Position numbers and translations under genes: made by a program. Positions 28,130 through 35,866 of a DNA stretch of 64,000 nt are shown in pieces. The DNA is taken from assembly GCA_029338735.1 (NCBI GenBank), contig JAQYAY010000012.1, positions 32,924 to 96,923 of the forward strand. The letters are read 5' to 3'. Each line of letters starts with the position of its first letter. Positions within the stretch are counted from its first letter, which is position 1. The stretch is from Lachnospiraceae bacterium (GTDB taxonomy: Bacteria; Bacillota; Clostridia; Lachnospirales; Lachnospiraceae). The notes under the pieces are model-generated. The model saw only the letters and a program-made list of their open reading frames with translations. It had not been told where the DNA came from and did no database searches.

Positions 28130-28522
28130 TCAGTCAGTAATAGAAACAGAGGTAACTGCAAGACCGTCATTAGAAGAAACAACAAGATCCCCTAAACCAA
28201 TATTATCAGTTGGATTCTGATGATATGTATATGCTATTTCAAGCGTAGATGTACCATTACCTGAAACATACTGACCACTGCTGCTGTTATATGTTACTGG
28301 TTGATTGAAAGATATATGCAACACCTGTGCGTCCCTTGTATGGTCAGCTTTGTGCACTCCATTAACCTGAATTCTGTAAACATCACTGCCAGGTTGTGGC
28401 TTTTGATGAATATACGCAGTAGCTGTGTAACATCCAGAATTATTTGTTGCAGTATCTCCACTCTTCAGATAAATACCTTCTGCAAAATCGTCTGTTGTAA
28501 AAAACATCGGTTTCTCGTACAT
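28130..28522 (-). CDS. Small precursor-like secreted protein with a conserved-looking leader
   Basis: 130 residues from the ATG at 28522, set by an AAAGG site. It has no Sec signal peptide. The first 22 residues, MYEKP...AEGIYLKSG, look like a peptide leader of the kind recognised by PqqD-type domains, with YEKP near the start and EGIYLKSG (15-22) ending in Ser-Gly, a plausible cleavage site. The remainder is rich in Ser, Thr, Asn and Tyr, has one Cys (31), and alternates polar and hydrophobic residues as in a beta sandwich (CYTATAYIHQ, DVYRIQVNGV, TSTLEIAYTYH). It ends SVSITD, with Ser/Thr near the C-terminus that a kinase could target. It has its own promoter and terminator. No family is recognised with certainty; the role as export substrate is inferred from context. 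Confidence 0.65.
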   Translation of the reverse strand: MYEKPMFFTTDDFAEGIYLKSGDTATNNSGCYTATAYIHQKPQPGSDVYRIQVNGVHKADHTRDAQVLHISFNQPVTYNSSSGQYVSGNGTSTLEIAYTYHQNPTDNIGLGDLVVSSNDGLAVTSVSITD

Positions 28523-28600
28523 AATTGTCACCTTTCTCTTTTCATCAAGGATTAACGGTTAAATAGTACCGGTAAATCTTCAAAATCATATTTAATGATT

Positions 28601-28629
28601 ATTATATCATGCGTAACAGAATTTTACAA
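28601..28629 (-). promoter_or_regulatory. Promoter of the precursor-like gene
   Basis: Minus strand: -35 TTGTAA (28624-28629), a 17-base spacer and a perfect -10 TATAAT (28601-28606); leader about 70 bases. ACCGGTA-containing sequences lie on both sides in opposite orientation (near 28567 and 28662; AAACCGGTA and TTTACCGGTA), a possible operator pair. Confidence 0.75.
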
Positions 28630-28669
28630 CTAAATTTGGAACATTTTGTGGACTTTTTGCGATACCGGT

Positions 28670-29338
28670 TTACCTAAGTATTCCAAAGAGTTCCCTGAGC
28701 ATGTATCTGGACGCATTATGGAATGTCAGATAGCTCTTCCCGTATGCCCTGTCATGCATGACTACAGGCACTTCTGCCACCTTTGCGCCTGAACGGATCA
28801 TCCATGCAATACCTGATGGTTCAGGGCCACATTCAGGATGACGAATCATGAATCTGAGTGCCTTCCTGTCATACAGACGCATCCCGGATGTAGGATCTGT
28901 AATCGTCTGACCTGTGCGCAGTCTGATTGCACCTTTCAGCAGGGTGCTCCCTGTCTTTCTGGCAGTTCCCATATTCAGCTTTTTCTTTCCAATCAGCCTT
29001 GAACCAATGACGATATCATATCCTTCATCAGCCTTTGCTGCCATGGCGCCTATATAGGCCGGATCATGCTGCCCATCAGCATCAATCTGCACCGCATATT
29101 TATATCCTTTTTCAAGTGCATATCTCATCCCGATTCTCATGGTCTCAGTAATGCCACGATTTACAATGTTTCTCACATGATGATACTCATGTTTTTCAAT
29201 AATGGAAAGAGTGTGATCTGTAGAACCATCATCAATGACCAGATAGTCATACTGCGGATATTTCTCCACCTTATCCATCAATGACACAATCGAATCTTCT
29301 TCATTGTACGCTGGTATTATCAGCAATACGTCGTTCAT
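28670..29338 (-). CDS. Family 2 glycosyltransferase, dolichol-phosphate-mannose-synthase-like
   Basis: 222-residue GT-A glycosyltransferase: IIPAYNEEDSI, nucleotide-binding DDGSTDHTL, metal-binding DADGQHD and SGMRLYDRKALRF. There is no C-terminal membrane domain. Relatives transfer sugars to polyprenyl phosphate, so it may supply lipid-linked sugar to the neighbouring polysaccharide or glycosylation pathway (inference). Its start overlaps the kinase-like gene by 38 bases, indicating translational coupling. It is the last gene before the precursor promoter. Confidence 0.85.
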   Translation of the reverse strand: MNDVLLIIPAYNEEDSIVSLMDKVEKYPQYDYLVIDDGSTDHTLSIIEKHEYHHVRNIVNRGITETMRIGMRYALEKGYKYAVQIDADGQHDPAYIGAMAAKADEGYDIVIGSRLIGKKKLNMGTARKTGSTLLKGAIRLRTGQTITDPTSGMRLYDRKALRFMIRHPECGPEPSGIAWMIRSGAKVAEVPVVMHDRAYGKSYLTFHNASRYMLRELFGILR

Positions 29339-30464
29339 AAAATATTTTCCCTGCTTCCTTTTCTTTCCTGAAATAATAGCGGTACAGCGGAATAGTCCGG
29401 AGTATCATTTCACCACTCATGAGCCTGGCATCAAGCATTCTCTCGTTCCATACCGGAGTGATGATCCTGTTCATGAAATCCATGGAGTCGTGCCCTGCAT
29501 CCAGCTTCTCAATTATATTATCGTCAGACTTCTTAATAAAAGTAACAGATGAAAGTGCATTTTTTAAAACCGTATAAATACCCGAAGTCCCGCACCATGG
29601 AATTCCATAGATATATGCCTTTCCATTTTCTGTCCCGAGCAGTCCCAGATCACCATTGATCACAGTGATATCGGCACTCTCCTTTATCAGTTCAGACAGT
29701 GTAGTCTTTCCTGCACCAGAATGTCCGCTTATAAGAAAAGCTCCATATTGGTCCAGACATGCACAGCAGTGAAGAGCTATCTTTCTGTCCTTAAGTGCAG
29801 CGAGTAAGAATACTGGTCTAAGTGCCAGATATATCTCATCTTTTACGGCTTCTGTCGGTTCAATATCATCAGATCCAAGGCAAAGTACCGCCTCTTTATA
29901 ATCCTTACTTATTTTTATCCATCTGATCGTCTCCAGCTCACTGTAGCAGAGCACATAGTCATCATGATTCTCATACAGACAGGCTACATCGTTCATGTAG
30001 ACCTGCTGATGATATTCCGTGAAGTCATCATCTTCCTGACCAGATGATACAAACAGATCACAGTCATCATCAGAAAAAGGATCACATTTAAAAGAAAGGA
30101 TCTCATCCCGCAGATACTTCTCTCCTTCATTAAAAATGATTCTGATCCCTGCCATTTCCAGATAGACTGCATTGTCAGATGGCTCTGCATAGGAAAAATC
30201 ATCTGACATCAGGCCGGTAGCTGCCAGCGACTGAGTAAAGCTTCGCACATCGTCTGCTATATCATCTGCCTTTTCACCTGTGTGGACAGATGCCAGTTCT
30301 ATCAGTGCTCTCTCTGTGATCTCACACTCCATCTGCTGTGCAAGGAAAGCACCGAATTCATTGAGACCCACTCCTCTCACATGATATGCCTGTGCTGATG
30401 AATATGGCACAATGAAATAGTCGTCACCAGCCTTTTTTACAGAAACATCATCCCTTAAACGCAT
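29301..30464 (-). CDS. PqqD-like domain fused to an HprK-like kinase
   Basis: 387 residues. Residues 1-90 have the length and pattern of a PqqD/RiPP-recognition element: start MRLRDDVSVKKAGDDYFIV, GVGLNEFGAFL, then a helical end. Residues 100-387 resemble HPr serine kinase-related proteins, with Walker A GHSGAGKT at 247-254, the preceding IALHCCACL and the following INGDLGLLG. HprK homologues in lasso-peptide clusters such as paeninodin phosphorylate the precursor, and HprK-related kinases with PqqD and nucleotidyltransferase partners are known beside exopolysaccharide loci. Fusion of recognition domain and kinase suggests direct modification of a leader-bearing substrate, for which the 130-residue protein is the candidate. 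It overlaps the NT-S26 gene by 17 bases; GAGGAG site. Confidence 0.78.
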   Translation of the reverse strand: MRLRDDVSVKKAGDDYFIVPYSSAQAYHVRGVGLNEFGAFLAQQMECEITERALIELASVHTGEKADDIADDVRSFTQSLAATGLMSDDFSYAEPSDNAVYLEMAGIRIIFNEGEKYLRDEILSFKCDPFSDDDCDLFVSSGQEDDDFTEYHQQVYMNDVACLYENHDDYVLCYSELETIRWIKISKDYKEAVLCLGSDDIEPTEAVKDEIYLALRPVFLLAALKDRKIALHCCACLDQYGAFLISGHSGAGKTTLSELIKESADITVINGDLGLLGTENGKAYIYGIPWCGTSGIYTVLKNALSSVTFIKKSDDNIIEKLDAGHDSMDFMNRIITPVWNERMLDARLMSGEMILRTIPLYRYYFRKEKEAGKIFYERRIADNTSVQ

Positions 30465-31932
30465 TTTTCACTCCTCTGTATGCCTTTCTCAATGGTCTTA
30501 AAGCAGCCCACAGCCTGCCTCTTAGGAAAGAAGCCTTTGTATACCTGCCATTATGATAGAACCCCTTGAGGATTCCCTGAATCATATCCATTGTAACAGG
30601 GCCTTCAAGTTCTGTCTGATTGTCACCTGCGATATAGTACCCGTCTGCACTCACCTTTATCACACGATGCAGCACAAGCATCCCATTGTCTCTACGATAC
30701 AGCACTATATCGTACTTCTCTGGCGGTCTGCTGACCGGAGAAATACTGATTCTGTCTCCATCCTTTATGAATGGCCACATGCTGTTGCCTGAAGCCATCG
30801 CTGTAAAGGTGTCATCATCACTGAATACTTTTAGATATCCTGCTTCCTTTCCGCGGTTTTTGGCATCTTTCAGGACAGACATTGTAGATACATGACGAAT
30901 CTTCCTGTTATTCCTGATGAATCCAATACCAACCCTGATGCAGAGGAACGGCCTGATAACAGGCTTCTTCCATCCATCCGGATACTGTCTCTTCACCTGA
31001 GTGATAAATGTCGCCCAGAGTGACTTCGATGGGACAGCCATTTTCTCTGCTCCATGATGACCGAAGTCACCACCCTCTATCGCTTTTTCAATCTGAGACT
31101 CCATCGTCTCATCATACTGATTCATATAAAGTGACATCGGATTCTGCCTCAGTCCCAGATGCTTCTGACAGTACCCGCACACAGCAGTAGCAAATGATTT
31201 AAGACCTGCCTCAGTCATGAAATCACGAAAGAATCCCTGCCATTCATCGTTCTGGATGTCATTAAAAAGCACTGAAATATCTATCAGCTGTCTGAGTGAC
31301 ATTCCTTCACCCAGAAAATGTGAAAGCAGGTGAAGTACAAGGTAGGCAGCATTATCCTTTTCAGAGAGGACCGGAAGAAAAAGATTGTCTCTCACCTGAA
31401 CTCTCGTATACGTGAGATTTTTTTCAAAATCAGCAGCCATCTCATTGATATGCCTGTCATCAAACGGTTCAACCAGCATCGAATGGAGTTCAGTCTCAAT
31501 TCCATCAGGCCCTGTAAAGCCCACATGATGCAGACTGTAGCTTTTTTCTTCACGCACAAAGCCATTATCCGCAAGAAGCTGCGCAGCCTCTTTGAACTCA
31601 GAAGGATCATGAACGTATATATCTATATCTCCAGCTCTCCGTATGACTGGTGACGGATAATATGCTCCAACAGCCACTCCCTTCAGCACTGCGCAGCCTA
31701 TGCCATTTTTTTCAAAAAGCTGTACCTGCTTTGCCGTATCGAAGATCAGCCTGTCATTGCTCAGAATCACACTTTTTGCCGACTTCTCAAAGAGAGCACG
31801 TGTCGATAGAGGGATATCCTGCCTGTCATGGATCACAGACCACACAAGCGCAGAGATACCCTGCAGTTCCGATTCACTATACAGTTGTTCATATGACTTT
31901 TCTCTTATAAAGTCCGAAAGAATATCTTTCAT
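30448..31932 (-). CDS. Nucleotidyltransferase fused to an S26-type signal peptidase domain
   Basis: 494 residues. The N-terminal half (about 1-330) matches the uncharacterised nucleotidyltransferase family of RiPP and exopolysaccharide clusters (NTP_transf_5 type): GCAVLKGVAVGAYYP and the metal motif GDIDIYV (101-107). The C-terminal part (about 370-470) is a signal-peptidase-like domain: GNSMWPFIKDGD with candidate Ser384, then YDIVLYRRDNGMLVLHRVIK with His422, and YIAGDNQTE. His in place of Lys points to the SipW/ER-type Ser-His dyad. No membrane segment is visible; the last 30 residues are strongly basic and could bind membrane. It could adenylylate the substrate or an enzyme, and remove the leader (inference). 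It is the first gene of the cassette unit, divergent from the DUF4832 gene with 29 bases between start codons. Confidence 0.8.
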   Translation of the reverse strand: MKDILSDFIREKSYEQLYSESELQGISALVWSVIHDRQDIPLSTRALFEKSAKSVILSNDRLIFDTAKQVQLFEKNGIGCAVLKGVAVGAYYPSPVIRRAGDIDIYVHDPSEFKEAAQLLADNGFVREEKSYSLHHVGFTGPDGIETELHSMLVEPFDDRHINEMAADFEKNLTYTRVQVRDNLFLPVLSEKDNAAYLVLHLLSHFLGEGMSLRQLIDISVLFNDIQNDEWQGFFRDFMTEAGLKSFATAVCGYCQKHLGLRQNPMSLYMNQYDETMESQIEKAIEGGDFGHHGAEKMAVPSKSLWATFITQVKRQYPDGWKKPVIRPFLCIRVGIGFIRNNRKIRHVSTMSVLKDAKNRGKEAGYLKVFSDDDTFTAMASGNSMWPFIKDGDRISISPVSRPPEKYDIVLYRRDNGMLVLHRVIKVSADGYYIAGDNQTELEGPVTMDMIQGILKGFYHNGRYTKASFLRGRLWAALRPLRKAYRGVKNAFKG

Positions 31933-31949
31933 AAGATTACCACATCTGA

Positions 31950-31955
31950 TATACT
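31950..31955 (+). promoter_or_regulatory. Putative -10 of the DUF4832 gene (leaderless)
   Basis: TATACT ends 6 bases before the ATG and no Shine-Dalgarno is present. The -35 is poor (CTTTCA with an 18-base spacer). It lies in an imperfect palindrome, TGATATACTTGTATCA, in the 29-base gap to the divergent gene. Confidence 0.4.
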
Positions 31956-31961
31956 TGTATC

Positions 31962-33374
31962 ATGAACTTAAAAATAACTACTCTCGTTGCCACACTAGTG
32001 GCAGCTCTCATATTTACTCCAGGAGAATTCATGTCACTTATATCTCCACAATTTACTCCATCATTTGATGGCAGCGATTCAAATACGGTTCTCACAGGCC
32101 AGCCTGACTGCGGATGGTACAACATCCATGGGTATAAACTCGGAAACAGCCTGAATATGGCTGATGTCAGCACCAATCTCGCATGGGACAGAGAAGACGG
32201 TATCACAACAGATCTCATTGAGATCAATATCAATGAATTCAGCAACAGAGATATTGATTCCAATGCATTATCACAGCTTGACTCCATTCTGTCACAGTAC
32301 AGATATGCACGCCACTCAGTAATACTCCGTGTCATGTACGACTGGAATGGGCGAGCCGATCTCACGGAGCCAGAAACGCTTGATCAGGTATATTCACACA
32401 TTGACTCACTTGCCCCTGTCATAAATAAATACAAGGATATTGTATTCGTATTCCAGGGCATGCTATTAGGGAATCATGCAGAAATGCACGGCTCATACCT
32501 GCTTACCGATTCTTCCATGAAGAAGCTTGCGCAGAAGCTGTCTGCATCTCTGGATCCGTCTATCTATCTTGCTGTAAGGACTCCCGCCCAGAGACGATTT
32601 ATAACTGGTTCCAAAAACTCTATAGCTCTCTCTGATGCCTATAATGGAAGTCTTTCTTCAAGGCTTGGCCTTTTTAATGATGGCATGTTCGGCTCCGACA
32701 TTGACCTCGGCACATATGGCGACACCACTATGAACGGTCAGAAGGATCTCCATGCAAAAGGGACAAGAAGTGAAGAAATCTCGTATCAGAATTCACTGGC
32801 TCGCTTTGTCCCTAACGGTGGTGAATCCGGAGGATATTCTTCATATGGAGAGCTTGACAATGCAATGACCGAGATGAGACAGATGCATATATCATATCTG
32901 TCTCATGACTTCAGCGAGCAGACCATTTCACGCTGGAAGAGAAGCTCATACACTATTCCCGGAACGGACATCACTGTCAATGGCATAAATGCCATTGGAC
33001 TGTACATGGGCTACAGACCTCTGGTCAGCTCGGTAGAAGTAAGCCGTGACGGATTCCTTCTGAGAGATGTCTCAATTGACGTCACTGTACAGAACAGAGG
33101 CTTTGCACCAGTCTACAGAGATACAGATGCTGCTCTTACACTTACTGCATCAGACGGTTCAGTCATCACACTGAGGACTTCTCTTGACAGAAAATCATTT
33201 GCTTATGACGGCGAAGCCATTCTTCACTTTTATACGAGATCAAAGAATCTGAATTCTGGTGTATATACAGCCTCACTTTCTCTTACAAACAGTGCTGCAA
33301 ATCGTCCTGTAATCCTGGCAAATAACGGTTATTCAGATAATTCACTCACTCTCGGTTCTCTTGAAAAGCAATAA
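31962..33374 (+). CDS. Secreted DUF4874/DUF4832 protein, glycoside-hydrolase-like
   Basis: 470 residues with an N-terminal signal peptide (hydrophobic 5-20). The domain pair DUF4874-DUF4832 is recognised from CGWYNIHGYKL, the TIM-barrel-like strand FVFQGMLLGNHAEMHGS and ISYLSHDFSEQTISRWK. DUF4832 proteins often lie in polysaccharide loci and have a predicted glycosidase-like fold; catalysis is unproven. In this locus it may play the part of the PelA hydrolase, trimming the Pel-like polymer outside the cell (inference). It is the only plus-strand gene within the cluster. It overlaps the convergent glycosyltransferase gene by 29 bases at the 3' end. Confidence 0.75.
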   Translation: MNLKITTLVATLVAALIFTPGEFMSLISPQFTPSFDGSDSNTVLTGQPDCGWYNIHGYKLGNSLNMADVSTNLAWDREDGITTDLIEININEFSNRDIDSNALSQLDSILSQYRYARHSVILRVMYDWNGRADLTEPETLDQVYSHIDSLAPVINKYKDIVFVFQGMLLGNHAEMHGSYLLTDSSMKKLAQKLSASLDPSIYLAVRTPAQRRFITGSKNSIALSDAYNGSLSSRLGLFNDGMFGSDIDLGTYGDTTMNGQKDLHAKGTRSEEISYQNSLARFVPNGGESGGYSSYGELDNAMTEMRQMHISYLSHDFSEQTISRWKRSSYTIPGTDITVNGINAIGLYMGYRPLVSSVEVSRDGFLLRDVSIDVTVQNRGFAPVYRDTDAALTLTASDGSVITLRTSLDRKSFAYDGEAILHFYTRSKNLNSGVYTASLSLTNSAANRPVILANNGYSDNSLTLGSLEKQ

Positions 33375-34440
33375 TACCTTCAGCAATTCCTTCAGGCGAC
33401 AGAGGAACAACAGTCTCTCTGTCTGCCTTGATAGAATTGCCACTTCTGTCAGACACTATAACAGGCTTCCCCAGGGCCAGTGCTTCTCTTACCGACATGC
33501 TCTTCCCTTCATATGAGGTAGCCTGCACATACACATCGCACTCTTTCATCAAAGCATAAGGATTATCAATTTCTCCAGTCAGTATGAACTCATCAGTTAA
33601 TGAAAGTTTTCTGATGAGCCTTTTTAAATTTCCCTTCTCGGGTCCATTACCAGCTACTATCCACTCGAATTTAATGCCCTTTTCTTTCATAATCGACGCA
33701 GCTCTTACAGATACATCACAAGCTTTCTGCTCTACCAGACGCTCAGCCGTAAAGATACGAAGCCCATCGGTATTGAAATGAATACCTGTGTCCAGGTGAG
33801 ACATAGACTCAATCCTGTTCACATTCAACGGATTATCAAACAGAAAAGTTCTCTCTGTAAGCTCTGGATACTCATTTAAAAAACTAATCCTGGCATCTTC
33901 TGAAGCCGCACCGATACTGTCAAATCTATCGTAATGATCCAGATCAAGATTCCTGCAGTATCCTGCCATCTGCATATCTATATGGATAAGAGCCGTTTTC
34001 TTTAAAGCATCTGTTCTGTCCGCCACATAATAGGCACTTCCACCCTCTGTATACGCGATTGCCTCATCATAACAGCCTTCCGCAGCAGGAGCCGAAAAAG
34101 CAATGGCTTCCCAGAGCAGCTTGTCTGCAAGAAACCTCCTTTCTCTTATCATACGGATAAAATTCCCTGCAAAGTATCTGAATCGTCTGAAGATATATCC
34201 TCTGTAGAAAACAGCGTAAAGACATCTGAAGAAAAGTCCGATACGAGATCTATATGTATGCTTATTGAGCAGATGCACATATTCCGGCACTTCATCAATC
34301 AGCGTTGCCTTACCTGTCAGCACAAGCAGATCAACCTGCCTGTCAGAAAAGTCTTTCTCACAGAAAGTATTGATCAGTGATCTTTCAGCCCCTCCTCTAT
34401 CGAGAGTATTTATGACAAAAAGCACCCTACTTTTTTTCAT
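33346..34440 (-). CDS. Family 4 glycosyltransferase
   Basis: 364 residues from the ATG at 34440, which lies within the end of pelG (14-base overlap). GT-B fold: N-terminal VINTLDRGGAERSLI, then a C-terminal half with FTAERLVEQKACDVSV, GPEKGNLKRLI and the family-4 motif PYALMKECDVYVQATSYEGKSM, shown in part, ending EALALGKPVIVSD. It retains the retaining-GT EX7E-like pair. A second polymerising or branching transferase for the Pel-like product is likely (inference). Confidence 0.87.
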   Translation of the reverse strand: MKKSRVLFVINTLDRGGAERSLINTFCEKDFSDRQVDLLVLTGKATLIDEVPEYVHLLNKHTYRSRIGLFFRCLYAVFYRGYIFRRFRYFAGNFIRMIRERRFLADKLLWEAIAFSAPAAEGCYDEAIAYTEGGSAYYVADRTDALKKTALIHIDMQMAGYCRNLDLDHYDRFDSIGAASEDARISFLNEYPELTERTFLFDNPLNVNRIESMSHLDTGIHFNTDGLRIFTAERLVEQKACDVSVRAASIMKEKGIKFEWIVAGNGPEKGNLKRLIRKLSLTDEFILTGEIDNPYALMKECDVYVQATSYEGKSMSVREALALGKPVIVSDRSGNSIKADRETVVPLSPEGIAEGIIAFQENRE

Positions 34441-35866
34441 ACACAACAGATGAAGGGCGGATGCCCTTTCCTCTCTTCACTACAGTTCCACGGCAGAAGA
34501 TATGCGTCTCGAGATTCTTAGATGTACTTCTGAGTCTGAAAAATGAGATGACCCATCCAGCCATACTTCCTGCAAAGAGTCCCAGTCCATAGAACTCAAC
34601 CGGCAGATAACGGCAGAAATACGATACCACCAGAGTCACGATGAACATAACGGACGTCACCATCAGAGCGCCTGTTGTATCATCGAAATAATACAGATAC
34701 AGAATCGACGAGTATGCAAGGAATATCACAAAATAGCCTGCCGCAAGAACCGGATATATCTGCATCACCATTCCTGCAAATCCGAGTCTTGGCATGAAGA
34801 TGATAAACAGCAGGAAGAGCACAACAGATATAGTAAACTGAACCCTGACCAGTGACAGAAGTCCAGCAGATAATGAGTCAAACATCCTGCCCTTTGCTGC
34901 TTCGATATCAGAATACCTGCCACCCGTAAGGCTCTCCGAAAAAGCCTTGTACATCTCGTGGAAATCTGTCTCCGTGTTCGAGATAAAAATAGCTGTAGCC
35001 GATATACTTGTCAGAAGTGCCAGAAATGATGCCATATCATACGGTTCCGCAATCGTATAGACACCCTGTATTGTCATTCCCAGATCTGAATGCCAGAATA
35101 CAAAATTGTGCACATACAGTGACAGAATATACAGGAAGTTCGAAAAAATGATCTGCCAGTATGTCCTGAAATATGAATTCACTCCTGTATAGCTGCCATC
35201 ATTTTCCCTGAAATATGAAAATGTAAGAGCAGTATTGAGCCCGGCAACTATCAGGAATCCAATCGACAGAGCTATCAGCATTGCAAAATCAGTCTGAAGA
35301 GAAAACCATACTATAAGACCCCTGGACAATAGCACTGCTACAACCATACCAGCCAGATAAAAGCAGGTGATCTTCACATAATCCTTTGTGATCGACAGGT
35401 ACAGCATCGAATAGAACGAAAACAGAAGTCCCATAAAAAGGAAATATGAGAAAAACAGATACCATCTGCCAATATCGGATACAAAATACGCTCTCACATA
35501 GAATGGAATGGCAAATGCAGAACCTGCAATGGCATTGATCAGCATTCCATATATGAAGCATGGTCTGATTGCAGCATACTTTTCATCATAAATGATATCA
35601 GACAGATACCTTGAAAAAACCGCATTGAATAGTGATGCCGCAAGCAGTGAAAAGATGAAGCAGTATAGTACACTTGCAGAAAACAGTTCTCTTCTGGCAA
35701 GCAACTCATTGTCAAGCCCATTAATCCTTCCCATCACAATGATAGCAACTATCACCAGTACCATTGGAAGCACTGACACTCCCAGGATATACGCGAATCC
35801 ACTGACTCGTGCAAAGAGCGACCTTCTCTTATAAAATTTGTTGAGCTGGATTCCTATTCCTGCCAC
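34427..35866 (-). CDS. pelG: PelG-like polysaccharide exporter
   Basis: 479-residue membrane protein with about twelve segments. The start MAGIGIQLNKFYKRRSLF and the following segment are typical of PelG, a MOP/Wzx-like protein that with PelF, PelD and PelE forms the inner-membrane Pel synthase complex and moves the polymer across the membrane. It directly follows pelF with a 1-base overlap, the order seen in Gram-negative and Gram-positive pel operons. Confidence 0.88.
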   Translation of the reverse strand: MAGIGIQLNKFYKRRSLFARVSGFAYILGVSVLPMVLVIVAIIVMGRINGLDNELLARRELFSASVLYCFIFSLLAASLFNAVFSRYLSDIIYDEKYAAIRPCFIYGMLINAIAGSAFAIPFYVRAYFVSDIGRWYLFFSYFLFMGLLFSFYSMLYLSITKDYVKITCFYLAGMVVAVLLSRGLIVWFSLQTDFAMLIALSIGFLIVAGLNTALTFSYFRENDGSYTGVNSYFRTYWQIIFSNFLYILSLYVHNFVFWHSDLGMTIQGVYTIAEPYDMASFLALLTSISATAIFISNTETDFHEMYKAFSESLTGGRYSDIEAAKGRMFDSLSAGLLSLVRVQFTISVVLFLLFIIFMPRLGFAGMVMQIYPVLAAGYFVIFLAYSSILYLYYFDDTTGALMVTSVMFIVTLVVSYFCRYLPVEFYGLGLFAGSMAGWVISFFRLRSTSKNLETHIFCRGTVVKRGKGIRPSSVVYEKK

